64,000 nucleotides of DNA from the NCBI GenBank assembly GCA_017626365.1, contig JAGAIV010000030.1, positions 1 through 64,000 of the forward strand, read 5' to 3'. Under the pieces are notes generated by a model. It was not told the origin of the DNA. It did no database searches and saw nothing but the letters and a program-made list of their open reading frames with translations. Of the stretch, positions 18,456 through 28,048 are shown piece after piece; position 1 is the stretch's first letter, and every line of letters begins with the position of its first letter. A program made the translations under genes and the position numbers. The DNA is from Clostridia bacterium. GTDB taxonomy: Bacteria > Bacillota > Clostridia > TANB77 > CAG-508.

Positions 18456-20171
18456 ATGAAGGATTTTAAAGAGCAAATAGCAAATATTTTAACAAACGTA
18501 ATTGATATGGATATCCAAGAATTAAAAAGCATAATTGAAATACCAAAAGACGAAAAAATGGGAGATTACGCATTTCCATGTTTTAGATTTGCAAAAGTAT
18601 TTGGAAAAGCACCAGCAATGATTGCAGAAGAACTAAAAGAAAAGTTAGAACTTTCTACTACTGATATTGAAAAAGTAGAAACAGCAGGTGCATATCTAAA
18701 TTTTACTATCAAAAAAGAAGCTTTAACAAGTGAAGTTTTAAAAGAAATCGCAGATAAAAACGAAAACTATGGAAAACAAGAAATAGGTATTGGAAAAAAT
18801 GTAATTGTAGAATACTCATCACCAAATATTGCAAAACCGTTTCATATAGGACATTTAAGAACAACTCTAATTGGTAGAGCTTTATATAATATATATAAAA
18901 CACTTGGATATAACACAATAGGAATTAACCACTTAGGAGATTATGGAACACAATTCGGAAAAATGATAGAAGGTTATAAAAGATGGGGAAGCGAATATAA
19001 TTTAGAAGAAAATCCAATTGAAGAATTAACAAAAATATATGTAAGAATCAATCAGCTTTGTAAAGAAAACGAAGCAGTGCTTGAACAATGTAGAGAAAAC
19101 TTTAAAAAACTAGAAGAGGGAGATGAATATTGTACAAGCTTATGGAAACAATTTCGTGATCTTAGCTTAAAAGAATTCTACCGTATTTACGATTTACTAG
19201 ATATTCATTTTGATTCTTTAAATGGAGAAGCATTTTATTCAGATAAAACAGATGAAGTAATAGATATATTAGAAAGAACAGGAAAGCTAGTAGAATCCGA
19301 AGGAGCAAAAATAATTGATTTAGAAGAACAAAAAATGCCACCATGCATCATTTGTAAATCCAATGGTTCTACGATTTATGCAACAAGAGACCTAGCAGCC
19401 ATTTTATATAGAGCAAGAACATACGATTTTGATAAATGCTTATATGTAGTAGCATATGAGCAAAACTTACACTTTAAACAAATATTTGAAGTAGCAAAAT
19501 TATTAGGAATACCAGAAAAATGCCAAAAGGGATTAGAACATATTTCTTATGGAATGGTACATTTAAAAAGTGGAAAAATGTCTACAAGAGAAGGAAATGT
19601 TATAAAGGTAGAAGAACTTTTACAAGAAGCGATTAGTCGAGTAAGAACCATTATCGAAGAAAAAAATCCAGAACTAACTGAAGAAGAAAAAGACGATATT
19701 GCTAAAAAAGTAGGAATCGGTGCTGTTATTTATAACGACCTTGCAGGAAGCAGAATAAAAGATGAAATTTTTGATTGGGATACTATATTAAACTTTAACG
19801 GAGAAACAGGACCATATATACAATATACTTACGTACGTACAAACAGTGTGCTAAAAAAAGTAGGAAATATACCAACACTTTCAGAAGTAGATATAAAACA
19901 GATAATGGATGATGAAGCATATAAAGTATCAAAACTACTTTATTCATATCCAGAAATTATTAGAAATGCAGCACAAAAAAACGAACCATCCATAATTTCA
20001 AAATTTCTAATAGATCTTGCTAAAGCCTATAGCAGTTTCTACAATGAAAATAAAATTATCGTAGAAGATATAAAAGTTCAAAATGCAAGAGTATATTTAA
20101 CTTATATAACAAATTTAGTGTTAAAAAATGGTGCACATTTATTAGGAATTGAAATGCCTGAAAAAATGTAA
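18456..20171 (+). CDS. argS: Arginyl-tRNA synthetase
   Basis: A 571-residue class I synthetase, normal ArgRS length. It has the N-terminal tRNA-recognition domain, PNIAKPFHIGHLRTTLIG (HIGH), LGDYGTQFGKMIEGYKRWG, GKMSTREGNVI in place of KMSKS, and the C-terminal anticodon-binding helical domain. It charges all tRNA-Arg isoacceptors, which makes it relevant to the CGG anomaly elsewhere in this window: ArgRS itself looks intact and has no in-frame CGG. AAAGGTG precedes the ATG. Confidence 0.97.
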   Translation: MKDFKEQIANILTNVIDMDIQELKSIIEIPKDEKMGDYAFPCFRFAKVFGKAPAMIAEELKEKLELSTTDIEKVETAGAYLNFTIKKEALTSEVLKEIADKNENYGKQEIGIGKNVIVEYSSPNIAKPFHIGHLRTTLIGRALYNIYKTLGYNTIGINHLGDYGTQFGKMIEGYKRWGSEYNLEENPIEELTKIYVRINQLCKENEAVLEQCRENFKKLEEGDEYCTSLWKQFRDLSLKEFYRIYDLLDIHFDSLNGEAFYSDKTDEVIDILERTGKLVESEGAKIIDLEEQKMPPCIICKSNGSTIYATRDLAAILYRARTYDFDKCLYVVAYEQNLHFKQIFEVAKLLGIPEKCQKGLEHISYGMVHLKSGKMSTREGNVIKVEELLQEAISRVRTIIEEKNPELTEEEKDDIAKKVGIGAVIYNDLAGSRIKDEIFDWDTILNFNGETGPYIQYTYVRTNSVLKKVGNIPTLSEVDIKQIMDDEAYKVSKLLYSYPEIIRNAAQKNEPSIISKFLIDLAKAYSSFYNENKIIVEDIKVQNARVYLTYITNLVLKNGAHLLGIEMPEKM

Positions 20172-20218
20172 GGTTTAAAGGTAAAAGGGGAAATATAAAA
20201 AACAGGAGATGAAGTAAA

Positions 20219-21274
20219 ATGGAAGGAAAAAGAACAAAGAAAAAATCAGGATTAAGAACATTTGGGAAAATAATGCTTATTATTTTAGTGATATTGATTG
20301 TATTACTTGGAGTTGCAGCAGGAGTAGGATTTTGGTATCTAAATGACAAGTTAGGAAAATTAAACTATGTAGATATTGATGAAAGTCAAATTGAAGTAAA
20401 TGAAGGAATGGACAGCAAACTAAATGGATACCGTACCATTGCTATTTTTGGAGTAGACAGCAGAAGCAATGAACTAGTAAAAGGAACTAGAAGTGATTGC
20501 ATTATACTTGCAACAATTGATGAAAAAACAAAAGAGGTAAAATTAACTTCAGTATATCGTGATACATACTTAGAAATAACAGGAAGAAGCCTAGACAAAG
20601 TAACACATGCGTATGTCTATGGTGGAGCAGCTTTATCAATGAGTACATTGAACACAAACTTAGACTTAAACATCAAAGAATTTGTAACTGTTAACTTTGA
20701 ATCAGTTGTAGATATTGTAAATGCAGTTGGTGGAGTTAGTATCGATATAACAAGTGCAGAATTAAAATATATTAACGGATATATTGACGAGATAAACAAA
20801 GTAACAAATAGCAGTGCAAGTCATGTTACTAAAACAGGAAGCCAAAACCTAAACGGAGTGCAGGCGCTAGCTTATGGAAGAATTCGTTATACAGCAGGAG
20901 GAGACTACAAGCGTACCGAAAGAATGCGTGATGTTATGATGGCAGTAATAAACAAAGCAAAGAAAATGAGTGTATCACAGCTAAACTCACTTGCAGATAA
21001 ATTACTTCCTGTTGTATACACAAATATCGATTCAGGAGAAATTATTTCCCTAATTCCTCAACTAGCAAGCTATAAAATAGTAGATAGCACAGGATGGCCA
21101 TACGATACAAAAGGTGCAACCATTAACGGAGTATGGTACGGACCACCAATTACACTAGAATCTAACGTAAAAGAATTACATGAAAAAGTATATGGACAAA
21201 CCGACTATGAACCAAGCGAAAAAGTAAAAGAAATCAGTAATAAAATTGTGAAGAAAACTGGATATAGTAAATAA
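20219..21274 (+). CDS. LytR-CpsA-Psr (LCP) family protein
   Basis: A 351-residue type II membrane protein with a basic N-terminus and one membrane helix (about residues 18-40), then the extracellular LCP domain. It has IFGVDSRS, the conserved SVYRDTYLEI arginine, VNAVGGVSIDI and the lipid-phosphate-binding GRIRYTAGGDYKRTERMRDVM. LCP enzymes attach undecaprenyl-linked glycopolymers to peptidoglycan. A second LCP gene (42549) lies at the other end of the polysaccharide locus. AGGAG precedes the ATG and a strong terminator follows. Confidence 0.92.
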   Translation: MEGKRTKKKSGLRTFGKIMLIILVILIVLLGVAAGVGFWYLNDKLGKLNYVDIDESQIEVNEGMDSKLNGYRTIAIFGVDSRSNELVKGTRSDCIILATIDEKTKEVKLTSVYRDTYLEITGRSLDKVTHAYVYGGAALSMSTLNTNLDLNIKEFVTVNFESVVDIVNAVGGVSIDITSAELKYINGYIDEINKVTNSSASHVTKTGSQNLNGVQALAYGRIRYTAGGDYKRTERMRDVMMAVINKAKKMSVSQLNSLADKLLPVVYTNIDSGEIISLIPQLASYKIVDSTGWPYDTKGATINGVWYGPPITLESNVKELHEKVYGQTDYEPSEKVKEISNKIVKKTGYSK

Positions 21275-21331
21275 ATTAGTTTGAATTTTAATAATTTGAA
21301 TGGAATGAAGTGGAAAAAGAAAATAGAAAAA

Positions 21332-21366
21332 AGCCATAGAATGAATTGAATTCTATGGCTTTTGTT
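21332..21366 (+). terminator. Terminator after LCP gene
   Basis: An 11-bp perfect stem, AGCCATAGAAT (21332-21342) and ATTCTATGGCT (21350-21360), then TTTTGTTT. Its loop and 3' arm contain the -35 element of the next gene. Confidence 0.85.
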
Positions 21367-21374
21367 TATATAAT
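21346..21374 (+). promoter_or_regulatory. Predicted promoter for the KAP NTPase gene, embedded in the preceding terminator
   Basis: TTGAAT at 21346-21351 (terminator loop and 3' arm), a 17-base spacer, TATAAT at 21369-21374. Confidence 0.5.
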
Positions 21375-21405
21375 ATTGTCGAAAAATGTAAAAGGAGGAA
21401 ACAAA

Positions 21406-22845
21406 ATGGGATTTGAAAACGATAAATTAGGAAGAAAAGACTATGCGAATATTCTTACCGGAATCATAGAAAATCCAGAAAAATATAAAAGAAACTCAGA
21501 TAGTGATTCTTTTACAATGGCAATTGATTCTAGCTGGGGAACAGGAAAGACGGAATTTTTGAAAATGTGGGAAGATGAACTAAAATTGCAAAAAAACGAA
21601 AAAGGAAATAACAAATATATTGTAATACGATACAATTCATGGGAAAATGACTTTGCAGAAGACCCGTTGCAAAGTATTATTTATACCATATTAAGTGACG
21701 AAATATTTGATAAACAAAATGATAAAGCAAACGGAAAAGAAGCATTAAAAGAAGCTTTTGGAACCGTTATTAACTTGGCAGAAGAAAGTAAAATACCAGG
21801 AATAAAAATACTTACAACTGGAGCAAAAGGTATAAAACAAGTTGCAGAAACGATGTTTCAAGAAACATCAATGGAAGATAAAATAAAGGAATTTAAAGAT
21901 TATAGAAGTAAAATAGGAGCTATTAAAGAAAAACTAGAAGATATTACAAAAGATACAAAGATTATTTTGCTAATTGATGAGTTGGATAGATGCAAACCAC
22001 TATTTGCTATAAAACTACTAGAAACAATTAAACATATTTTTAATGTAAAAAACATGGCATTTGTTTTTGCATTAGATATGACGCAATTAAGTTACTCCGT
22101 GAAAAAAGTATATGGAAGCGAAATTGACGCTGCAGGATATATTTGCAGATTCTTTGACTATATTACAAAAATGCCGAATCCAGATACAAAAAAGTATATA
22201 GAGTATTTAATGGAGAAGAAACCGCTTATTAGAAAAGCCCCTTATTTTAGAGAAAAAAGTTTCTATGGAACGTTTGCAGAATCAAACAATACTTTTGTAA
22301 ATATATTACAAGAACTAGTTCGAAAATATCAATTATCATTAAGAGATATTAATACAATATATTCTAATTTTACTATCTTAGAAGAAAGAGAACTAAAAGA
22401 CGTTGATCACCGTAATGCTTATGGGCTATATTTATTTCTTTTAATGCTAAAATATAAAAATTTAGATTTATTTCATAAGATTTTTATAAGTCATAATATA
22501 GCTTTACACAATGAACCATACCTGCTGAGAATGCAAAAAAGTGCCACTTTCGATATTAATGTGATTCAAGAAATTAGCGAAAACAAGAAAATACATCAGA
22601 TATTAGAAAACAATAGGATAAATATTATACAGGTCAATACTAAGGACAAAATATACAAAACAAAACAAGATAGATATATTCAGCAAGAAAATTATGATCA
22701 TCAGACAAACCTATTAAATTGTATCTTTTATCCAGAGATAGAAAACTATGAAAATATAAAACAAATGGGAATAGCGGATTATATACACAAAAAACTAGAA
22801 TTATTTAATTTCGAATGGGAACAAAAACAAGAAGCAGAAGAATAG
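21406..22845 (+). CDS. KAP family P-loop NTPase
   Basis: A 479-residue protein of the STAND-related KAP class. Walker A is DSSWGTGKTEFLKMW (residues ~42-56), Walker B ILLIDELDRCKPLFAIKLLETIKHIF (~188-213), followed by VFALDMTQLSYSVKKVYG. Some KAP members carry membrane helices inserted in the domain; none is obvious here. The C-terminal ~150 residues match no domain I recognise and may be the effector or sensor. Bacterial KAP NTPases are scattered, and some occur in phage-defence loci. It is a single-gene transcription unit. I chose ATG 21406 because AAAGGAGGA precedes it; the frame opens at 21346 inside the terminator. Confidence 0.85.
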   Translation: MGFENDKLGRKDYANILTGIIENPEKYKRNSDSDSFTMAIDSSWGTGKTEFLKMWEDELKLQKNEKGNNKYIVIRYNSWENDFAEDPLQSIIYTILSDEIFDKQNDKANGKEALKEAFGTVINLAEESKIPGIKILTTGAKGIKQVAETMFQETSMEDKIKEFKDYRSKIGAIKEKLEDITKDTKIILLIDELDRCKPLFAIKLLETIKHIFNVKNMAFVFALDMTQLSYSVKKVYGSEIDAAGYICRFFDYITKMPNPDTKKYIEYLMEKKPLIRKAPYFREKSFYGTFAESNNTFVNILQELVRKYQLSLRDINTIYSNFTILEERELKDVDHRNAYGLYLFLLMLKYKNLDLFHKIFISHNIALHNEPYLLRMQKSATFDINVIQEISENKKIHQILENNRINIIQVNTKDKIYKTKQDRYIQQENYDHQTNLLNCIFYPEIENYENIKQMGIADYIHKKLELFNFEWEQKQEAEE

Positions 22846-22872
22846 CGAGCAAGCTATTCTTCTGCTTTAACT
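22832..22872 (+). terminator. Terminator overlapping the KAP NTPase stop codon
   Basis: AAGCAGAAGAATAGC (22832-22846) pairs perfectly with GCTATTCTTCTGCTT (22853-22867). Confidence 0.8.
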
Positions 22873-22981
22873 CTTTATGTTACACAATAGTATCTAATTA
22901 TTACAAAACTATTACATTTTAGGTGAAAAGGTTGAATAATCGGTCAGTTTGTAGTATTATGGAAAAGAAGTTGGAAAAACC

Positions 22982-23010
22982 TTGAAAAATCTTACAAAAT
23001 CTGCTATACT
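22982..23010 (+). promoter_or_regulatory. Predicted promoter of the surface polysaccharide operon
   Basis: TTGAAA at 22982-22987, a 17-base spacer, and TATACT at 23005-23010, just upstream of the first VanZ gene and the sugar transferase. No terminator is evident until 43638, so this could drive the whole locus. Confidence 0.65.
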
Positions 23011-23031
23011 AGATTAGACGGGGGATTTTTA

Positions 23032-23520
23032 ATGAAAGTAAAAAAAGTCGTATCTATTATATTAGTAATTGTATGGATGAGCATTGTTTTCTCTTTCTCA
23101 AATCAACAAGGAGAAAGCTCTGGAAATACAAGCAGAAAAGTATCTGAAATTATAGTAAATATAATAGATTTTCAAAACAAATATACAGACGAACAAAAAG
23201 AAGGATTGGTTAAAACAATAGAACCAGTAATTAGAAAACTTGCGCATTATACAATTTATGCAATAGGAGGAATTATAATTGCAAACTGTGTATATCAGTT
23301 TTATAATAAAGAGAAAACATTAATAGGAATTAGTACAATTATAGGAGTACTCTATGCAGTAAGTGATGAACTACATCAACTTATGGTAGATGGCAGAAGT
23401 GGAAATATAAAAGATGTAATAATAGATTCATTAGGAATCATAACCGGAATAATATTCTTTTTGTTAGTAAAAGAAATAATATCAAAAGTAGTAAATAAAA
23501 AGAATACAATTAGGGGGTAG
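23032..23520 (+). CDS. VanZ family membrane protein (first copy)
   Basis: A 162-residue protein with an N-terminal membrane helix, the FSNQQGESSGNTS segment, and the VanZ core: RKLAHYTIYAIGGIIIANC, AVSDELHQLMVDGRSGNIKDVIIDSLG. VanZ proteins confer low-level teicoplanin resistance in enterococci, and the wider family is common in cell-envelope loci. The biochemical role is unknown. AGACGGGGG lies before the ATG. It heads the polysaccharide operon, and a second, diverged VanZ gene lies at 41997. Confidence 0.85.
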   Translation: MKVKKVVSIILVIVWMSIVFSFSNQQGESSGNTSRKVSEIIVNIIDFQNKYTDEQKEGLVKTIEPVIRKLAHYTIYAIGGIIIANCVYQFYNKEKTLIGISTIIGVLYAVSDELHQLMVDGRSGNIKDVIIDSLGIITGIIFFLLVKEIISKVVNKKNTIRG

Positions 23521-23526
23521 AATAAA

Positions 23527-24231
23527 TTGGTTGTAGAGCAATCAAATTTATCAACAATCGATAATGAAATTATTCAAAATACAACAAATAAACCAATAAT
23601 AAGTTTAAAAGATAGAAGAAGTATTATCTTAAAGAGAGGTATTGATTTAGTAGCAGGAATCGTTGGATGTTTGCTACTTATTCCAATAACTCTTTTTGTC
23701 GTTGTTGCAAATGCCATCAATAAAGATAATGGGCCAGTTTTCTTTACACAAGAGCGTATTGGAAAAAAAGGAAAAATATTTAAAATGTACAAATTTAGAA
23801 CAATGGTAGTGGGGGCAGAAGCAATTTTACAAAAGCATATTGATGAACAAACAGAAATTGGAAAAGAGTACATAGAACATAAAAAAATAAAAAATGATCC
23901 TAGAATTACAAAGGTAGGAAAATTCTTGAGGGCTACAAGTTTAGATGAATTTCCACAATTTATCAATGTAATAAAAGGACAAATGAGTTTAGTGGGACCA
24001 AGACCATATTTGCCAAGAGAAAAGGAAGATATGGGAGAATACTATGACTACATAGTGAAAATGAAACCAGGGGTAACAGGACCCTGGCAAGTTGCTGGAA
24101 GAAACAACTTAGAATTTAATGATAGATTAGAATTGGATAAAGAGTATTGTGATAGAAGAGGAAACAGACGAGATATTAGAATTATTTTGAAAACAATTGC
24201 AAAAGTTGTAAAAAAAGAAGGAGCAATTTAA
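23527..24231 (+). CDS. Initiating sugar transferase (polyprenyl-phosphate glycosyl-1-phosphate transferase)
   Basis: A 234-residue short-form transferase of the WbaP/CpsE/PglC family. It has one N-terminal hydrophobic segment (KRGIDLVAGIVGCLLLIPITL), then GPVFFTQERIGKKGKIFKMYKFRTM, TSLDEFPQFINVIKGQMSLVGPRP with the catalytic Asp-Glu pair, and KPGVTGPWQVAGRN. It moves a sugar-1-phosphate onto undecaprenyl phosphate to begin repeat-unit assembly. The first sugar is not predictable. Start TTG at 23527 overlaps the end of the upstream ribosome region (GGGGG). It sits at the operon start, as expected. Confidence 0.93.
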   Translation: MVVEQSNLSTIDNEIIQNTTNKPIISLKDRRSIILKRGIDLVAGIVGCLLLIPITLFVVVANAINKDNGPVFFTQERIGKKGKIFKMYKFRTMVVGAEAILQKHIDEQTEIGKEYIEHKKIKNDPRITKVGKFLRATSLDEFPQFINVIKGQMSLVGPRPYLPREKEDMGEYYDYIVKMKPGVTGPWQVAGRNNLEFNDRLELDKEYCDRRGNRRDIRIILKTIAKVVKKEGAI

Positions 24232-24232
24232 A

Positions 24233-25402
24233 ATGAGTGAACAACATGTATTTATAATTGGATCAAAAGGAATACCTGCTAAATATGGCGGATTTGAAAC
24301 TTTTGTAGAAAATTTAACTGCTAAAAAAGTAAATAAAGATATTAAATACTATGTTGCTTGTATGGGAAAAGACAGTAATGAATTCGAATATAATAATGCG
24401 AAATGCTTTAATGTAAAAGTGCCAAATATTGGACCAGCGAAAGCAGTGTATTATGACGTTATGGCATTAAAAAAATGCATAGAAGAAATAAAAGCAAATA
24501 ATTTAAAAAATGTAATCATATATATACTAGCTTGTAGAATAGGTCCATTTATAGGTCATTATAAAAGAAAACTAAGAAAAATGGGAATTAAACTATATGT
24601 TAATCCGGATGGACATGAATGGAAAAGAGCAAAATGGAATGGATTTATTAAAAAATATTGGAAATTTTCTGAAAAATTAATGGTAAAACATGCAGATTTA
24701 TTAATTTGTGATTCTATTAATATAGAAAAATATATCAAAGAAGACTATAAAAAATATAATCCAAAGACAACATTTATAGCCTATGGCTCAGATGTGACGA
24801 AGAGTATTTTAAAAGATGATGATAAGAAATTACTAGATTGGTATAAAGAAAAAAATGTAAAATCAAAAGAATATTATTTAGTGGTAGGACGATTTGTTCC
24901 AGAAAATAATTACGAAACTATGATTACAGAATATATGAAGTCAAATACAAAAAAAGATTTTGTTTTGATTACTAACGTAGAACAAAATAAATTTTATGAA
25001 CAATTAAAAGAAAAAACACACTTTGAACAAGATGAAAGAATTAAATTTGTTGGAACTGTATATGATCAAGAACTACTAAAGAAAATTCGAGAAAATGCAT
25101 ATGGATATATACATGGTCATGAAGTTGGAGGAACAAATCCATCGTTATTAGAAGCACTTGCAACAACGGATTTAAACTTATTGTTAGACGTAGGATTTAA
25201 TAAGGAAGTTGGACAAGATGGAGCTTTGTATTGGAATAAAGAAGAAAACAATTTATCTAATTTATTGAATGAATTAGATAATATTTCAAATAATGAAGTG
25301 GAAGATTATTCTAAAAAAGCTAAAAAAAGGATACAAGATGAATATAGCTGGGATAAGATTATAAATGATTATGAAGAAATATTAAAAAAAGGAAGTAGAT
25401 GA
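24233..25402 (+). CDS. GT4 glycosyltransferase with DUF1972 (Cps2T/WchF-like)
   Basis: A 389-residue GT-B enzyme beginning HVFIIGSKGIPAKYGGFETFVENL, the DUF1972 signature of rhamnosyltransferases such as Cps2T/WchF. The C-terminal half includes VVGRFVPENNYETM and GTNPSLLEALATTDLNLLLDVGFNKEVGQD. Characterised relatives add rhamnose to the lipid-linked first sugar. Given rmlABCD downstream, a rhamnosyltransferase adding the second residue is reasonable but inferred. The ATG is one base after the preceding stop, so translation is coupled. Confidence 0.85.
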   Translation: MSEQHVFIIGSKGIPAKYGGFETFVENLTAKKVNKDIKYYVACMGKDSNEFEYNNAKCFNVKVPNIGPAKAVYYDVMALKKCIEEIKANNLKNVIIYILACRIGPFIGHYKRKLRKMGIKLYVNPDGHEWKRAKWNGFIKKYWKFSEKLMVKHADLLICDSINIEKYIKEDYKKYNPKTTFIAYGSDVTKSILKDDDKKLLDWYKEKNVKSKEYYLVVGRFVPENNYETMITEYMKSNTKKDFVLITNVEQNKFYEQLKEKTHFEQDERIKFVGTVYDQELLKKIRENAYGYIHGHEVGGTNPSLLEALATTDLNLLLDVGFNKEVGQDGALYWNKEENNLSNLLNELDNISNNEVEDYSKKAKKRIQDEYSWDKIINDYEEILKKGSR

Positions 25403-25403
25403 A

Positions 25404-26255
25404 ATGGATAAACAAAATGCTTTAACGTTAAGAGAAGTCCAATTGGGTGAATATGAAGTCTTGAAAAAAGTCGTGAAAATTTGTGAGGAAAATAATTTTA
25501 GATACTTTTTAACTTATGGTTCTATGCTGGGGGCTGTTAGACATCAAGGTATTATTCCTTGGGATGATGATATTGATATAATGATGCCAAGACCTGATTA
25601 TGAGAAAATAAAAAAATATTTTTTAGATAATGAGGAAGAGCTGAAACCACTAAAAATATTCGATAAATCAGTTGTTGAAAAATATCCACATATGATAATC
25701 AGAATAAGTGATCAAAGATATCATTTAATATTTGACAATGAAAAAGATTATGATATAGGGTTGTTTGTAGATATCTATCCAATTGATGGAGTTGGAAATG
25801 ATTTTATGGCGGCAAAAAAACTAGTAAAAAAGACTAAAAGGTTAGCATCATTGTGTTTTTTAACCGGTAGAAAATCATTTGGAGTTGATAATACAAAATC
25901 CATAAAAAAGATGATAATAAAATTTCCTGCTTTTTTATGGGCAAAATTGAATGGGAATAATCACTATATTTTGAAATTAGATAAACTAGCTAAAACATAT
26001 GATTATAATAATAGTAAATATGTTGCATGTGTAGCTTGGCCTCCTAAAATTTATGATAAAGAAAAAATTGTATTTACAAAAGAAATAATGGAAGAAACAA
26101 TAGATTGGAAATTTGAAAATTCAGAATTTAAGATTTTAAAAAAATATGATGAATTTTTGTCTGCAAATTATGGTGATTATATGACACCGCCTTCAGAGAA
26201 AGGAAAAAAGACTAATCATACATATAAAGCATACAAAAGAAAGGAGAAAAAATAA
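25404..26255 (+). CDS. LicD family phosphotransferase
   Basis: A 283-residue LicD protein. It has the catalytic MLGAVRHQGIIPWDDDIDIMMPRPDYEK (nucleotidyltransferase-like GS...WDDDID core), LFVDIYPIDG and the C-terminal NYGDYMTPPSEKGKKTNHTY. LicD enzymes attach phosphocholine (or other phospho-substituents) to surface glycans. It overlaps the next gene, a LicC-like cytidylyltransferase, by TAATG, which supports choline-phosphate decoration. No LicA kinase or LicB transporter is visible in the window. Confidence 0.9.
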   Translation: MDKQNALTLREVQLGEYEVLKKVVKICEENNFRYFLTYGSMLGAVRHQGIIPWDDDIDIMMPRPDYEKIKKYFLDNEEELKPLKIFDKSVVEKYPHMIIRISDQRYHLIFDNEKDYDIGLFVDIYPIDGVGNDFMAAKKLVKKTKRLASLCFLTGRKSFGVDNTKSIKKMIIKFPAFLWAKLNGNNHYILKLDKLAKTYDYNNSKYVACVAWPPKIYDKEKIVFTKEIMEETIDWKFENSEFKILKKYDEFLSANYGDYMTPPSEKGKKTNHTYKAYKRKEKK

Positions 26256-26989
26256 TGCAAGCATTATTATTAGCTGCTGGTCAAGGAAAAAGGTTGGCAC
26301 AATATACTAAAGACAATACAAAATGCATGGTTGAAGTAAATGGAAAAAAACTGATCGATAGAGCTATTGAAAATCTGAAAAAAAACGATATAAATAAGTT
26401 AATTGTTGTAGTAGGATACAAGAAAGAAAATTTAGAGAAATATTTGCAAGAAAATTTTAGAGATATAGAGATTGTTATTATTGAAAATGAAAATTATGCA
26501 AATAGTAATAATATATATTCCATGTATTTGGCTAAAGACGAAGTTATTAAAGATGATACGATATTATTAGAATCGGATTTAATTTATGATAGTGAATTAA
26601 TTGAAAAATTATTGAACAATCCTAATCCTAATGTTGCAGCTGTTGCTAAATATGAAGAGTGGATGGATGGAACAGTGGTAGAATTAAATAAAGAAAATGA
26701 TATAACCGCTTTTATCGAAAAGAAAGATATTAACTGGGATAAAGTAGATGAATATTATAAAACAATTAATATTTATAAATTGAGTTCCGAATTTTCAAAA
26801 AAAGAATATATACCATTTTTAGAAACGTTTATGAATGCATATGGAAATAATGAGTATTATGAACTCGCATTTAAAATTATAGCTAATTTAGGGAGAAGTA
26901 ATTTAAAAGCTGAAGTTATAAATAATATTAAATGGTATGAAATTGATAATGAAAATGATTTGAAAAATGCAAAAGAAATGTTTAAATAA
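26255..26989 (+). CDS. NTP transferase, LicC-like phosphocholine cytidylyltransferase
   Basis: A 244-residue nucleotidyltransferase. It has LLLAAGQGKRLAQYTKDNTKCMVEVNGK (loop binding the NTP), ENENYANSNNIYSMYLAKD, LLESDLIYD (metal-binding Asp) and KWYEIDNENDLKNA. The NN(I/P)YSM region is shared with LicC-type CTP:phosphocholine enzymes and with 2-aminoethylphosphonate cytidylyltransferases. Fused by overlap with licD, so it likely supplies the CDP-activated group to LicD. The choline assignment is inferred; aminoethylphosphonate or ethanolamine are alternatives. Confidence 0.82.
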   Translation: MQALLLAAGQGKRLAQYTKDNTKCMVEVNGKKLIDRAIENLKKNDINKLIVVVGYKKENLEKYLQENFRDIEIVIIENENYANSNNIYSMYLAKDEVIKDDTILLESDLIYDSELIEKLLNNPNPNVAAVAKYEEWMDGTVVELNKENDITAFIEKKDINWDKVDEYYKTINIYKLSSEFSKKEYIPFLETFMNAYGNNEYYELAFKIIANLGRSNLKAEVINNIKWYEIDNENDLKNAKEMFK

Positions 26990-27066
26990 ATATAAATCTA
27001 TATATAAAATATTACTTATTAATATGAAATAATTAATTAGAGTAATATTTATAAAAAGGAAAAATA

Positions 27067-28017
27067 ATGGATAATTTAAATAAAATATTTCAAAAACAGG
27101 GTGGATTTAAATTAATAAAACAGTATTTTAAAAGTGGTTCTTTAGCTACAGCTATAGGAGAGTTCATATTACTTGGTAAAAGTAGAACAGCTTTGGAAAT
27201 ATTAAGACTATCTACTCAATTGAAGACAAAACAAAAATTATATAAAAAATATAAAAAAACATTAATTAAATTTGATAAGAATTATGACAATAAATTGAAT
27301 CACAAATTAAGTAATAAAGTTTGGATATGCTGGTTTCAGGGTATAGAAAATGCACCAGATATAGTAAAAAAGTGTTATGAATCGATTCTAAAAAATTTAA
27401 ATGATAGAGAAATAGTTTTAATAACTGAAAAAAATATGCAAGAGTATGTTCAATTTCCGGAGTATATTATTGAAAAATGGAAAAAAGGAATAATTACTAA
27501 TACACATATGACGGATTTGTTAAGACTTGAACTATTAATACAATATGGAGGATTATGGCTTGATGCTACTGTTTTATGTACTAGCAATAATATTCCTGAC
27601 TATATTTTGAATTCGGATTTGTTCTTTTTTCAATGCTTGAAACCGGGAAGAGATGGTCATAGTCAATATATATCAAGTTGGCTTATTAGTGCTAAGACTA
27701 ATAATAAAATATTGATGGCAACTAAATGTTTATGTTATGAATATTGGAAAGAAAATAATTATATGGTAGATTATTTTTTATTACATGATTTTATGTCCAT
27801 TGTTTTAGAATTTTATTTAAATGATTGGAAAAAAGTTATTCCAGTAAATAATTCAACACCACATATTTTATTGTTAAGGCTTTTTGAAATATATGATGAA
27901 GAAACTTGGAATGTAATAAAAAAAATGACATGTTTTCATAAGTTGAGCTATAAATTTAATGAAGAAAATTTAAAAATTAGTGATACATATTATCAAAAGG
28001 TATTATTGAAAAAATAA
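27067..28017 (+). CDS. Capsular polysaccharide synthesis glycosyltransferase (Caps_synth / GT32-like)
   Basis: A 316-residue protein of the Caps_synth family. It has KVWICWFQGIENAPDIVKKCYESI near residue 83, then MTDLLRLELLIQYGGLWLDATVLC, which carries the DxD-type sugar-nucleotide-binding motif (YGGLWLD). It transfers a hexose in the cytoplasm during repeat-unit assembly; sugar unknown. The gene follows a 77-base gap with a weak AAAAGGA site. Very AT-rich, like the rest of 25-38 kb. Confidence 0.8.
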   Translation: MDNLNKIFQKQGGFKLIKQYFKSGSLATAIGEFILLGKSRTALEILRLSTQLKTKQKLYKKYKKTLIKFDKNYDNKLNHKLSNKVWICWFQGIENAPDIVKKCYESILKNLNDREIVLITEKNMQEYVQFPEYIIEKWKKGIITNTHMTDLLRLELLIQYGGLWLDATVLCTSNNIPDYILNSDLFFFQCLKPGRDGHSQYISSWLISAKTNNKILMATKCLCYEYWKENNYMVDYFLLHDFMSIVLEFYLNDWKKVIPVNNSTPHILLLRLFEIYDEETWNVIKKMTCFHKLSYKFNEENLKISDTYYQKVLLKK

Positions 28018-28048
28018 GTTATTTTATAAAAATATAAGGAGAATAAAA

